Shown here: piece after piece, positions 16,888 through 26,448 of the stretch
Layout: each line of letters begins with the position of its first letter
Numbering within the stretch: position 1 is the stretch's first letter
Origin: JBBRTJ01 sp038244535
GTDB lineage: Bacteria > Actinomycetota > Acidimicrobiia > Acidimicrobiales > Ilumatobacteraceae
Assembly (NCBI GenBank): GCA_038244535.1
Contig: JBBRTJ010000027.1
Span: 1-34,731, forward strand
Direction: 5' to 3'
Length of the DNA: 34,731 nucleotides
The notes under the pieces: generated by a model
What the model saw: the letters and a program-made list of their open reading frames with translations, nothing else
What the model was told of the DNA's origin: nothing
Databases searched by the model: none
Position numbers and translations under genes: made by a program

Positions 16888-19800
16888 ATGGGACAGTGGA
16901 GCAAGCGGTGCGCAGCAGCATTGGCGGCGGTGCTGGTAGCGGCCACGGTGCCGGTGCTCGCGCTGGCAACACCGGCCGTTGCCGACCCGGCCCCGTCAGC
17001 GCCCTCGACACCCACCTTGTCGCCGACCGTCGGCGTCGCCACCGCCCTCGCCCGGCCCGGTGCAGTCGCCGCCTCGATCGCGGTGGCCGGTTCGCTCCAG
17101 TGCGGCCTGCGTGCCGACCGTACGATCGCCTGCTTCGGCACCGACCAGGCCCCGGGTGCCAGTGGTGCTCCGAGCCGTCTCGCGGTCCCGCCGGGGGCCT
17201 TCCAGCAGGTCACCGTCGGCCGTGCCCATGGCTGCGCGCTCGATGCCGTCGGTACCGTCACGTGCTGGGGCGACAACGCTCTGGGCCAGGCGACCCCCCC
17301 GGCCGGAGCCTTCGCGTCGGTCGTTGCCGCCGACGAAGGCGACTTCACCTGTGGGGTGCGTCCAAACGGGACCGTGCAGTGCTGGGGCGACAACAGCCAC
17401 CAGGTGCAGACCCCGCCGGCCTCCACGTCGTTCGTGAGCATCACGGCCGGACCCGAGGCCGTGTGCGGCATCACCGTGAGCGCCTCGATCAAGTGCTGGG
17501 GTGACAACACCTACAACGAGGTGAGCGGCGCGCCGACCACCGGCTCGTTCACGCAGATCGACGGCACCACCACGATGTGCGCGCTCAGCGTCTCGGGCAC
17601 CGCGCTTTGTTGGGGTCGCAACGACACGAACCAGGCCAAGGTGCCCGCCACGGCCCGCCTTCGCAGCGTTCACGCAGGGGGCACCACCTCGTGCGCTGTG
17701 CGCGAGAAGGGGACCCTCCTGTGCTGGGGCAAGGTCACCATCGCGCCGCCGGCCACCGGTCGTTACGTCGCCATGGACTCCTCGGTCGACGCCTTCTGCG
17801 CAGTGCGCGAAGACGGCCAGCTCGTGTGCTTCGGCGACTCGAGCGCACTCCAGATCTTCCCGAACGACGGCCGCAGCTACCTTCAGTCCGCAGTCGCAGC
17901 GGGCGGCAACACGACCTGCGTCGTGCGCTCCACTGGATCCCTCGCCTGCTTCGGCGCTCTCGCGGCCGTCGTGCCCACGTCGTTCCCCAGCGGCTCGCCG
18001 TCGTTCCAACAGGTCACCGTCGGCGGCGCGTTCATCTGTGCGTTGCGCACCGATGCCACCGTCGGCTGCTGGGGGACCATCGCCAAGGCGCCCTCCGGGA
18101 GCTTCACCAGCCTGAGCGCTGGTAACAACCACGCGTGCGCGGTGTCCGTCACGGGCGTCCCGGCGTGCTGGGGCGGCAACAGCAAGGGTCAGGCCCGACC
18201 CCCCGTAGGGCTCGTGGTGCGCAGCGTCTCGGCCGGAGCAAACTTCAGCTGCGCCGTCAATGCCAACCTCACGGTTGCCTCCACCGTGACCTGCTGGGGT
18301 GACGCCAGCCAGGGCCGCACCAACACCGCTCAGCTCGGCGCCACGCCGGTAGCGATCACGACCGGCACCACGTTCGCCTGTGGCCTCTCGGCCACCGACG
18401 CTCCCGGTCGCCCTGCCGGCTCGGTGAGCTGCAACGGCACCATCGCCAGTGGCGGCACCCAGCCGCCGGGCACCTACGTCGGCCTCGAGGCCAGCTCGAG
18501 CAGCGGGGTGCTGTGCCTCGTGACCACCGGTGCCTCCGTCGAGTGCAGGGGCCTCACGGTGCCGTCCACCTACGGTCCGAGCGGCACGCCCGTGCTCGCC
18601 GTTGCTGTCGGCTACGCCCACGCCTGCGTCCTGCTCGTCGGCGGGACGATCGACTGCTTCGGCGCCGGTGCGGCAGGCCAGCTCCCCGTGCCGCTGGCCA
18701 TCGCCAACACGACGCCGCCCACCGCGGTGGCGGGGCAGCCCTACCTCTTCGACCCGCAGGCCAACCAGCGCTTCGGGCAGTTCTCGTTGTCAGCGGGCAC
18801 GTTGCCGCCGGGGTTGACGCTCGACCCGGTGACGGGCGTCATCTCGGGCACGCCGGGTGCCGCCCCGGCCAGCGGCAGCAGCCGCTACGACCTCACCCTG
18901 CAGGGGACCAACGGCGTTGTGGGGGTCCCGCTGTCGGTGCCTTTGCGCATCCAGCTCGTCTCCGGCGCGGCCGACTTCGACTCGGCCAGCGCCACGCCTC
19001 CCTCGGTCGCTGGTCCGGGCGGAGCAGTCGATGGCAACGTGGACATCAACCTCGAAGCAGTAGGCGCCCCCGCCTTCCTCATCTCGGCCGGCGTGACCCA
19101 GGCCGCTCCGCTGCGCTCGTCACCCCTGCGGTCGTCGCCGTTGCGGTCGTCGCCGTTGCGGTCGTCGCCGTTGCGGTCATCGCCCCTGCGCTCGTCGCCG
19201 TTGCGCTCGTCGTTCATGGGCCCCGTGCTCCTGTCGGCCGCACCGCTGCGCAGCTCGTCCTGGTCGACGGTGCTGGCCGGGACGCCCTTTGCCAACGTGC
19301 CTGAGACCGCGGTCACGCTGCAGCAGGTGTTCGCTTACGACAGCGGGCCGAACGGGCCCATCCCCGGTCTCAACAGCATCACCCTCGATGACGTCGACCT
19401 CAACGCCACGCCGCTGCGCAGCAGCTCGGTGACCGCGGTGCTGCTGTGGAACGTGCCGCTCAGCAGCCTCCCCGACCCAGGCCCCACCACCACCTGGTGC
19501 CAGGCCTACGGGTCGTTGTTCGGGGGGAGCTGCTCGGCCGTGCTGGCCGCGTCGTTGCTCGACCTCGAGCAGAAGGGCGCCGACCTCACCGGCTACCTGG
19601 CGAACCCGCTGTCGCTCAAGGGCCTCGACCTCAGCCGTTCGCCGCTCGGCCTCGCCGCCCTCGGCACGGTCGACCTGACGCTCACGCCGTTCGGCGGGGT
19701 CGCCACGGCCGAGGTCGCCGCCGCCGCGCCCCGGCTCCTCGCCTGCCCCGCCGCCGGGTGTGCCGCCACCTTGGGCCAGGCCCAGGTGCTCGGTCAGGTG

Positions 19801-22800
19801 GCGTCATCGGCCACCCTCGGCGACCTCGTCGCCCTCGTAGGTGCCGGTCTTTCGGCCCCTCCCGACATCACCGTCGCCGAGGTGCTCCTCGGCCTGCTCG
19901 CTCCCGAGGAGCGCCCGATCAACTCGGCCTCGCTCGACGACATCATCAGCTCGTCGCCGTCCGATCCGGCCAACGTGGCCTCGTACTCGCTCAACCTCGT
20001 GCTGTCGTGCCAGGCCCCCAGCGCGGTGCCCGCCGTGTTCGTCGCTGGCGGCGTCGACCCGGCGACCGCCCCGGCTACCAACGCCACGTACCGCCCCGTA
20101 CCGGGATCGTTCACCCTGGCCATCGGAAGCGGTGCGCCCGGCGTCATCGGCGACCCGGTTGCCTCGCCGCGCACGATCGGGTCGCTCGCGCTCCAGCAGA
20201 TCCCGACGAGCGCGTTCGGTGCGCTCTGCCAGACGGCCAGCCTCGTCTCGGTGCCCGTCACGATCACCGGCACGTTCTTCGTGCTCGGCCAGGCCGGAGC
20301 GCCCAACGACAAGGGCCCGACCTGGGTCGTCGACAGCGTCACGGGCTCGGCGTCCACGCTGAGCGTCGCCGGCCCCGCCGTGGTCGACGGTCGGGCCAAG
20401 AGCGGCACGCCCGCCGCCACTCCCATCGTCCTCGACCACCTCTACACCGGCTTCGTCACCGACCCGTCCAAGCCCGACCTGTGGCGCCTCCCCGTGCCGC
20501 CTAAGGGGGCGACGCTGCAGGTGTTCGTCTCCAACGTGCCGGCCGACTTCGACCTGACGATCTATGGCCCTCCGGGCACCTCCGGTACGGGCGATCCCGA
20601 GGCCGGCGCGGCGCCGCTGCGCAGCTCGCCCCTGCGGTCGTCGCCGCTGCGGTCCAGCCCGCTGCGCAGCTCGGCCACCGGTGACGCCTCATCCGATCCG
20701 ACCTCGGCCACCCCTGGGCAGCCGACGGCCACCAACGACCAGCTGAGGATCGCCGGTCTTCCGGTGCGGTCCACCAGCATCAACCGCGCCACGCTCCCCG
20801 AGTCGGCCGGGCTCATCGTGCGTGACGAGGACGTCGCCTCCGGTGGGTCGTTCCTGATCCAGGTCGCCGGGTTCAACGGCGCCAACAGCACCAAGCCTTA
20901 CGCCCTGCGGGCCCACGTGGTCATGGCTCCGGCGGCCCTGCCCTGCGTCGTGCGCAACTACCGCCTCGACGACGGATCCCCGGCCACGGTGACCCTGCCC
21001 GCCGCCGCCTCCATCGATCCGGCCGCCCAAACCCTCGTGCTCGTGAACGAGCACCGGACGCGCAGCATCTACGGCGTGGCCGCCACCTCGCCGGTCATGG
21101 CTGCCGCCGTGGCCTACGCCGCCCGCGCCGAGGTCAAGGGCGTGGTCATCCCGGTCGATCAGGACGCTTCGGTGCAGGCTGCCTACGACGCCTGGGACAC
21201 CGACAGCTGCTCGGTGGCGGGCGCCAACGGCGTCGTGCGCGCCATCAACGGCCTCGTCGACAGCCTGCGGGGCTCCCTCACGGACCTTCGTCACCTGGTC
21301 ATCGTCGGCAACGACGAGGTCATCCCGCAGGGCCGGGTGGCCGACCTCGTCGACGTCGAGAACCAGCAGTCCTACACCGACTCGGTGCGCTTCCAAGGCA
21401 AGGACAACCCGATCTCGTCGGCCTTCCGCCAGGGCTTCCTGCTGAGCGACGACCCCTACGGCGCCTTCACGCCCGAGGCGTTCCTCGGCGGCCAGCTCTA
21501 CGTGCCCGATGTCGCCCTGGGCCGCCTTGTCGAGACGCCCCAGGAGATCCTCGACACCTTCAACCGCTACAGCGGCCATGCCGGCGCCCTGGCCCCGAGC
21601 ACCGCGTACGTGGCCGGCTACGACTTCCTCTCCGATGGCGCCCAGGCCGTCAGCGCCGCGCTGGTGGCGCCCTCGACCATCCCCGGCTCCGGCCTGCCCG
21701 GCCAGGCTCGTTCGGGTTCGTCGGCCATCAACGAGACCTGGACCGCCGCCGACGCCACGGCCGGGCTCCTGCCCGGTGGCAACGGTCGTGATCGCTACGG
21801 CTCGGTCAACGCCCACTACAACCACTACCAGGCGCTTCCCGCCGCCACCTTCAACGGCGCGGTCCCCGACCTGTTCGGCGTCGCCGACCTCGGCACGTCG
21901 GTGGCCGGCGACCCGAACCCCACGCTGCTCGGCAGCATCTTGTTCACCATGGGCTGCGAGGCCGGCCTCAACGTCCCCGACGTGCTCGTCGCCGCGCCGA
22001 GCGCGAGCGACGCCACCAAGGTCCGCGACTGGGCGCAGGGCATCAGCCGGCTCGGCGGCACGTTTGCCGGCAACACCGGCTACGGCTACGGCGACACCGC
22101 CGGGGTGGCCTACTCCGAGCGACTCATGAGCTACTACGCCACGAACCTCGGCAGCGGCTCGATGAGCGCCGGCCAGGCGATGCTCTACGCCAAGCAGCAG
22201 ATGGCCGGCGAACCCCAGCCCTTCAACGTCTATGACGCCAAGGCGCTGATGGAGGCGACCTTCTACGGGCTGCCGACCTACACCGTCGGGACGTCGGGGG
22301 TCATCGCCCCCGGTGCGCTCCCGACCGTTCAGAACGTGGTGCCGCCCACCGATCCTGGTCTGGTCCTGCGCAGCACCCCGGTGCCGCTCACACCGGCCAG
22401 CACCCCCGTCACCGATCCTCGCGGCACCCGCTGGACGGGCCCCGGAGGCCAGCAGGTCATCCAGCCCTTCCAGCCCGCCCAGCCGGCCGAGACCCTCGAC
22501 GTCACCCCGGGCGATGGGCTCCAGGTGCACGGTTACCTCGTCGACCACCTCGAGTCGACCGACATCGTCCCCGTCGATCCGGTCATCACGCGGCCGACGG
22601 TCGACCTGGCCGCCAACGAGCCCGAGCCCGCCTTTGCCGGCGTCTTCCCCTCGACCATCCAGACCGTCTCGACAGTGCGCAGCGCCCAGGGCCTGCGCAC
22701 CAAGCTGCAGCTCGTCACGGGCCAGTTCTTCGCCCAGCCCGAGGTCAACGGGGGCACGCCGACCCAGCTCCTCTGGACCTCCATCGGTGGGCGGGCCTAC

Positions 22801-24846
22801 CGCTCGAACAGCAACGACTGGACGGCGCCGACCATCACCCAGGTCACCGCGCTGAACGCGGCTGGTGCGATCACCTTCGATGCCGTGTCGCCCGACAGCG
22901 ACGTCATGGCCGGCTCGGTGCTGTGGCGGACCAACCTGGGCGAGTCGGTGTGGCACACCACCTCGTTGTCGCCTGCGGGCGGAGGGCGGCTCACCGGTTC
23001 GGCCACCCTGCCGGTCGGAGCGGCCCAGGTCACCCAGTTCCGCGTCGAGGTCGTGGACACCTCGGGCAACGTCTCGAGCACCACCAACAAGGGCCTCGGC
23101 TACCAGTCGGCTGCCGCGCCGGCTGTTCCGCCCACCGCCGTCGCTCCCGCCTACGGGGGCGGCGCCGCCGTCACCCCGGCTCAGCCGGTCGTGGGCCAGG
23201 TCGCCTCGGCGCTGTCCGGCGTGTGGTCCGGCGTGCCGGCCCCGTCGTTGTCGTTCCAGTGGACCTGCGGCGGTGGAACGTGCACCGGCACGTCCGACCA
23301 GTCGTCGTACACCCCGACCGGGGCCGAGCTCGGCAAGGCGCTGGCCGTGTCCATCACGGCCACCAACGGCGTCGGTACGCCGGTCACGATCGCCACCGGG
23401 CCGAGCGTCGCAGTGGCGGGGCTCGCTCCCACCAACGCCGTGCGGCCCTCGCACGCCGCTTCGGTCCGCCTCGGTGAGACGCTCACCGCTGACCCTGGCG
23501 TGTGGGACGGCTTCCCGGTGCCGGGCCCGGCGAACTTCACGTTCGCCTGGTCCTGCGACAACGGTGCCGGTGGCACCAACTGCGCCGGTCCGGCCACGGG
23601 GTCGACCTACCTTCCCACGGGTTCCGATCTCGGCCGCCGCGTCTCGGTGGCTGTCACCGCGACCACGTCGGCGGGGGCGACCACGGTCAGCTCGCTGGCC
23701 ACCACGCCCGTGCGGCCCCCTGCTCCGGTGGCGCCTGTTCTCGTCACCGCCCCGGCACTGGCCGCCAACGCCCCGGTGGGCACGGCGCTCACCGTCACCG
23801 ACGGGACCTGGACCTCGAACCCGCCGGCCACCTTCACCTACCAGTGGCAGCGCTGCACCTCGGGCACCTGCGCCGACCTCGTCGGCCAGACGACGAACAG
23901 CTACACGCCGGTGGCCGGTGATCTCGGCTCGACGCTGAAGGTCATCGTCACGGCCACCAACGCGGCCGGCACGCTCAGCGCCCCGTCGAACGCCTCGACG
24001 GTGGTCGGCGTGGCCCCGACCGTGATCTCGCCGCCCACCATCTCTGGCTCACCCCGAGTGGGCTCAGCCCTGGTGGCTGCCGCTGGCTCGTGGGCCGGTG
24101 TTCCCGCTCCGACCTTCACCTACCAGTGGCAGTGTGGTCCGATCGCTCCGTACACCTGTGCCGGCAGCGGTGCCGCCACGCCGACCTTCACGCCGGGCAT
24201 CGGGGACTACGGCAAGGCCGTGCGGGTCCAGGTGACGGCTACCAACGGCTGGTCTCCTGCCGGAGTCGCCCTGTCGGCTGACACCGGTCCCGTGCTGCTC
24301 CCGGCCGGGTCGGTCGACGTCGCCTCGGTGGGCGTCAGCGGTGGCGTCACCTACGCCAACACCGACCAGCCGCTCACCAGTGGCTCGTTCCGGGTCACGA
24401 TGAACACCGACGGGACCGTCCGCTCCGTCCTCGGATTCGGGACAATGCCGTCCACAGTTCCGGGAAGCTCGGCCACCCTCAGCGTCAACGTGGCTCGCAT
24501 CGGCAGCACCTACTGGGGTGTCGTCACCCTGGTCGACACCGCTGCCGGTGTGTCCCTCTTCTCGCCAGTGCTGTCGAGCCAGGTGACCGCCATCGACCCC
24601 AACGGGGCCACGGGCAGCGTCACCTGGGCGCCTGCGGGCAAGCCGTCGACCACGATCACCTGGACCATCATCGACAACAACGGCGCCGCTCCGGGGGCGC
24701 CGGCAGCCCGATTCGGCGAACGGGTGGTGACCTACGCCCAGCACGCGTCGGGTCAGGTGGCCGCGACGGTCCCCGGGGCAGCGCCCGCTTCCGGGGTAGC
24801 GATTGCCGCCTGGGGTGGTGGGGGTCGGGCCAAGGTGATGGCCTGA
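16888..24846 (+). CDS. Giant secreted multidomain protein: RCC1-like repeats, PLRSS arrays, caspase/gingipain-like domain, Ig-like repeats
   Basis: A 2652-residue exported protein. A signal peptide (hydrophobic AALAAVLVAATVPVLALA, cleavage after AVA) is followed by about 15 RCC1-like repeats (residues 64-610) with the rhythm C-x-L-x(n)-G-x-V-x-CWGDN. Then come a putative-Ig (He_PIG-like) domain (612-692, LPPGLTLDPVTGVISGTPG), seven PLRSS pentapeptides (741-775), four more (1243-1262), and a domain at about 1350-1800 resembling clan CD Cys peptidases, with H1643/H1646 in NAHYNHYQ and C1690 in FTMGCEAG. About four Ig-like repeats (2075-2467) with FQW or YQWQ cores and a C-terminal beta domain complete it. 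No LPxTG anchor is visible. ATG 16888 was chosen over ATG 16864 because GAGGGG lies seven bases upstream and the signal peptide then starts properly. Peptidase activity is inferred from motif spacing alone; surface adhesion or self-processing is plausible. Confidence 0.85.
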   Translation: MGQWSKRCAAALAAVLVAATVPVLALATPAVADPAPSAPSTPTLSPTVGVATALARPGAVAASIAVAGSLQCGLRADRTIACFGTDQAPGASGAPSRLAVPPGAFQQVTVGRAHGCALDAVGTVTCWGDNALGQATPPAGAFASVVAADEGDFTCGVRPNGTVQCWGDNSHQVQTPPASTSFVSITAGPEAVCGITVSASIKCWGDNTYNEVSGAPTTGSFTQIDGTTTMCALSVSGTALCWGRNDTNQAKVPATARLRSVHAGGTTSCAVREKGTLLCWGKVTIAPPATGRYVAMDSSVDAFCAVREDGQLVCFGDSSALQIFPNDGRSYLQSAVAAGGNTTCVVRSTGSLACFGALAAVVPTSFPSGSPSFQQVTVGGAFICALRTDATVGCWGTIAKAPSGSFTSLSAGNNHACAVSVTGVPACWGGNSKGQARPPVGLVVRSVSAGANFSCAVNANLTVASTVTCWGDASQGRTNTAQLGATPVAITTGTTFACGLSATDAPGRPAGSVSCNGTIASGGTQPPGTYVGLEASSSSGVLCLVTTGASVECRGLTVPSTYGPSGTPVLAVAVGYAHACVLLVGGTIDCFGAGAAGQLPVPLAIANTTPPTAVAGQPYLFDPQANQRFGQFSLSAGTLPPGLTLDPVTGVISGTPGAAPASGSSRYDLTLQGTNGVVGVPLSVPLRIQLVSGAADFDSASATPPSVAGPGGAVDGNVDINLEAVGAPAFLISAGVTQAAPLRSSPLRSSPLRSSPLRSSPLRSSPLRSSPLRSSFMGPVLLSAAPLRSSSWSTVLAGTPFANVPETAVTLQQVFAYDSGPNGPIPGLNSITLDDVDLNATPLRSSSVTAVLLWNVPLSSLPDPGPTTTWCQAYGSLFGGSCSAVLAASLLDLEQKGADLTGYLANPLSLKGLDLSRSPLGLAALGTVDLTLTPFGGVATAEVAAAAPRLLACPAAGCAATLGQAQVLGQVASSATLGDLVALVGAGLSAPPDITVAEVLLGLLAPEERPINSASLDDIISSSPSDPANVASYSLNLVLSCQAPSAVPAVFVAGGVDPATAPATNATYRPVPGSFTLAIGSGAPGVIGDPVASPRTIGSLALQQIPTSAFGALCQTASLVSVPVTITGTFFVLGQAGAPNDKGPTWVVDSVTGSASTLSVAGPAVVDGRAKSGTPAATPIVLDHLYTGFVTDPSKPDLWRLPVPPKGATLQVFVSNVPADFDLTIYGPPGTSGTGDPEAGAAPLRSSPLRSSPLRSSPLRSSATGDASSDPTSATPGQPTATNDQLRIAGLPVRSTSINRATLPESAGLIVRDEDVASGGSFLIQVAGFNGANSTKPYALRAHVVMAPAALPCVVRNYRLDDGSPATVTLPAAASIDPAAQTLVLVNEHRTRSIYGVAATSPVMAAAVAYAARAEVKGVVIPVDQDASVQAAYDAWDTDSCSVAGANGVVRAINGLVDSLRGSLTDLRHLVIVGNDEVIPQGRVADLVDVENQQSYTDSVRFQGKDNPISSAFRQGFLLSDDPYGAFTPEAFLGGQLYVPDVALGRLVETPQEILDTFNRYSGHAGALAPSTAYVAGYDFLSDGAQAVSAALVAPSTIPGSGLPGQARSGSSAINETWTAADATAGLLPGGNGRDRYGSVNAHYNHYQALPAATFNGAVPDLFGVADLGTSVAGDPNPTLLGSILFTMGCEAGLNVPDVLVAAPSASDATKVRDWAQGISRLGGTFAGNTGYGYGDTAGVAYSERLMSYYATNLGSGSMSAGQAMLYAKQQMAGEPQPFNVYDAKALMEATFYGLPTYTVGTSGVIAPGALPTVQNVVPPTDPGLVLRSTPVPLTPASTPVTDPRGTRWTGPGGQQVIQPFQPAQPAETLDVTPGDGLQVHGYLVDHLESTDIVPVDPVITRPTVDLAANEPEPAFAGVFPSTIQTVSTVRSAQGLRTKLQLVTGQFFAQPEVNGGTPTQLLWTSIGGRAYRSNSNDWTAPTITQVTALNAAGAITFDAVSPDSDVMAGSVLWRTNLGESVWHTTSLSPAGGGRLTGSATLPVGAAQVTQFRVEVVDTSGNVSSTTNKGLGYQSAAAPAVPPTAVAPAYGGGAAVTPAQPVVGQVASALSGVWSGVPAPSLSFQWTCGGGTCTGTSDQSSYTPTGAELGKALAVSITATNGVGTPVTIATGPSVAVAGLAPTNAVRPSHAASVRLGETLTADPGVWDGFPVPGPANFTFAWSCDNGAGGTNCAGPATGSTYLPTGSDLGRRVSVAVTATTSAGATTVSSLATTPVRPPAPVAPVLVTAPALAANAPVGTALTVTDGTWTSNPPATFTYQWQRCTSGTCADLVGQTTNSYTPVAGDLGSTLKVIVTATNAAGTLSAPSNASTVVGVAPTVISPPTISGSPRVGSALVAAAGSWAGVPAPTFTYQWQCGPIAPYTCAGSGAATPTFTPGIGDYGKAVRVQVTATNGWSPAGVALSADTGPVLLPAGSVDVASVGVSGGVTYANTDQPLTSGSFRVTMNTDGTVRSVLGFGTMPSTVPGSSATLSVNVARIGSTYWGVVTLVDTAAGVSLFSPVLSSQVTAIDPNGATGSVTWAPAGKPSTTITWTIIDNNGAAPGAPAARFGERVVTYAQHASGQVAATVPGAAPASGVAIAAWGGGGRAKVMA
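19108..19212 (+). repeat. Seven 15-bp repeats coding for PLRSS
   Basis: Seven consecutive 15-bp units each encode Pro-Leu-Arg-Ser-Ser, in frame within the giant gene. Codons for Pro, Leu, Arg and Ser vary between units (CCG/CCC, CTG/TTG, CGC/CGG, TCG/TCA), so the peptide is conserved more than the DNA. Confidence 0.95.
20614..20673 (+). repeat. Four 15-bp repeats coding for PLRSS (second array)
   Basis: Four consecutive PLRSS units, about 500 residues after the first array and, like it, preceded by Ala-Ala. AGC and TCC Ser codons appear here that are absent from the first array. Single PLRSSS copies also occur between the arrays, near 19243 and 19410. Confidence 0.93.
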
Positions 24847-24859
24847 CGGCCATCACCTT
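24832..24859. terminator. Perfect 12-bp hairpin at the end of the giant gene
   Basis: AAGGTGATGGCC and GGCCATCACCTT are exact reverse complements around a four-base loop TGAC, and the stop codon TGA of the giant gene sits in that loop. There is no T-run after it, so it would act as a Rho-assisted or stem-only terminator, or as a 3'-end stabiliser. It lies between convergent genes and can work for both strands. An additional GAAGTGGC/GCCACTTC pair (24869-24876 and 24908-24915) follows. Confidence 0.7.
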
Positions 24860-25013
24860 CGCGAGCGGGAAGTGGCAAGCGTGAGCGCGCCAACTGCACT
24901 CTGGCTCGCCACTTCGGCGCCACCGTCCACTCGAACGGCCCGAGGCCCCAGCGGCGCGGGGCGATCGGACCGGGGCAACAGGCCGTCAGAGCGGTCGGCT
25001 CGTCGTGGTCCGG

Positions 25014-26423
25014 TCAGTCGAGACCGGAGGGCCGGCTGGGGGCCTCGCCGAACGAGCGAGCACCGTCGCCCTCCTCGGCCACGAAGGCCTCGGCCGCCGG
25101 TGTGGGGTGAAGCTCGTCGAAGCTGTCGAGGTCGCGCAGCGGCCTGAAGGAGAACCAGTAGGCGGCGGCCACGACGAGGGTGAGGATGCCCCCGGACACG
25201 ACGGCACCGGTGGTGCCGATGAGCTGACCGGCTACCCCGGACTCGAACGCACCGAGTTCGTTCGACGCGCCGATGAAGACGTTCTCGGCGGCCATCACCC
25301 GGCCCCGCACGTCGTCGGGCGTGGCGAGCGGGACCAGCGTGGCCCTGATGTAGACGCTGATCATGTCGGCCGCGCTGAGGGTGGCAATGGCCAGGAAGGC
25401 CACGATGAACAACGTCGTGAGGCCGAGCGCGATGGTCGCCAGCCCGAACACTGCGACCGAGATCAGCAGGGTCCGTCCCACGCGGTGCACGACCGGCTTG
25501 CGGGCCAGGACGATGGCCATGATCGTGGCGCCGATGCCTCCCGCGGCCCGAAGCACGCCGAGCCCGACGGCGCCGACGCCGAGGCGCTCGTCGGCGATTG
25601 CGGGCAGGAGCGCGACGGCTCCGCCGAACAGCACCGCGAACAGGTCGAGCGAGATGGCGCCGAGCAGGATCGGGGTACGCCGGATGAACTTCAAGCCGTC
25701 CATCGCTCCCGACAGCCCGGCGGTGCGCCTGCGCCCTTCGGCGCCGGCGGCCGAGCTCGCGTCGTCCAGGCCGTCACTGCTGCCACTGGCCCCACGATCG
25801 GCCGCTCGGGACGCGGCGGCCTCGGCCACCTCGGGGCGGAAGCGGATGGAGAGGACGCTGGCCGCGGCCACCATGATGAACAGCGCCGAGACCAGGTAAG
25901 GCGCCCGCGGGGAGATGGCGTAGAGCACACCGCCCAGCACGGGTCCGATGATGAGCGCGCTCTGCCACATCACCGAGTTGGTGGCGGCCACCTTGGGGAG
26001 CGTGCCGGGCGGGGCCACGTTGGCCGGCAGCGATCGTCCCGCGGGCGCCGCGAACGCCCGGGCGATGCCGAACATGAACACGGCGATGAAGATCGGGGTC
26101 ACGGTGTCGACCCCGTTGGCGGCGAGGAGGGCCAGGGCCAGCGCGCACACAGCCTCGCCGGCGAAGGCGAGCGCGGCGATCTTGCGCCGGTCGTAGCGGT
26201 CGGCGATGGCCCCGGTGACGAGCACCAGCAAGGCGGCGGGGAGGAACTCGAGCAGTCCGAGGAGCCCGAGGTCGAGCGCTCGACCGGAGATGTCGTAGAC
26301 CTGCTTGCCGAGCGCGGTCCCCAGGGCGAACACCGCGGCCGCCGAGAAGAACTGGGCGACCAGGACCGCCCGCACCGACCGATCGCGCAGCGGCGAGGTC
26401 ATCTGATCGATGGGGTCGCTCAC
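25014..26423 (-). CDS. MFS transporter (EntS/MFS_3-like exporter)
   Basis: A 469-residue integral membrane protein with about twelve hydrophobic segments. The MFS motif A is GAIADRYDRRK at 71-81. A central cytoplasmic loop (about 205-235, rich in Ala, Ser and charged residues) divides the two halves. The overall pattern (SVRAVLVAQFFSAAAVFALG, LPANVAPPGTLPKVAATNSV) resembles the EntS-like MFS_3 exporters. The start is GTG 26423, 25 bases after the second FadH/OYE gene, making this the last gene of the mftABC operon; Met8 is an alternative and neither has a good ribosome binding site. It could export a product of the mycofactocin-linked metabolism or be an unrelated passenger. Substrate unknown. 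Confidence 0.85.
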   Translation of the reverse strand: MSDPIDQMTSPLRDRSVRAVLVAQFFSAAAVFALGTALGKQVYDISGRALDLGLLGLLEFLPAALLVLVTGAIADRYDRRKIAALAFAGEAVCALALALLAANGVDTVTPIFIAVFMFGIARAFAAPAGRSLPANVAPPGTLPKVAATNSVMWQSALIIGPVLGGVLYAISPRAPYLVSALFIMVAAASVLSIRFRPEVAEAAASRAADRGASGSSDGLDDASSAAGAEGRRRTAGLSGAMDGLKFIRRTPILLGAISLDLFAVLFGGAVALLPAIADERLGVGAVGLGVLRAAGGIGATIMAIVLARKPVVHRVGRTLLISVAVFGLATIALGLTTLFIVAFLAIATLSAADMISVYIRATLVPLATPDDVRGRVMAAENVFIGASNELGAFESGVAGQLIGTTGAVVSGGILTLVVAAAYWFSFRPLRDLDSFDELHPTPAAEAFVAEEGDGARSFGEAPSRPSGLD

Positions 26424-26448
26424 CGGCGGTTCGGCGGCAGCCGCGTGG

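Noticed and set aside
19108..19212. CRISPR array
   Set aside because: Units are 15 bp, contiguous and in frame, with no spacers; they encode a pentapeptide repeat.
20689..23454. 921-codon minus-strand ORF opposite the giant gene
   Set aside because: It is rich in Arg, Gly, Asp and His without any domain motif, as expected of antisense frames in GC-rich coding DNA. The plus strand has recognisable domains throughout.
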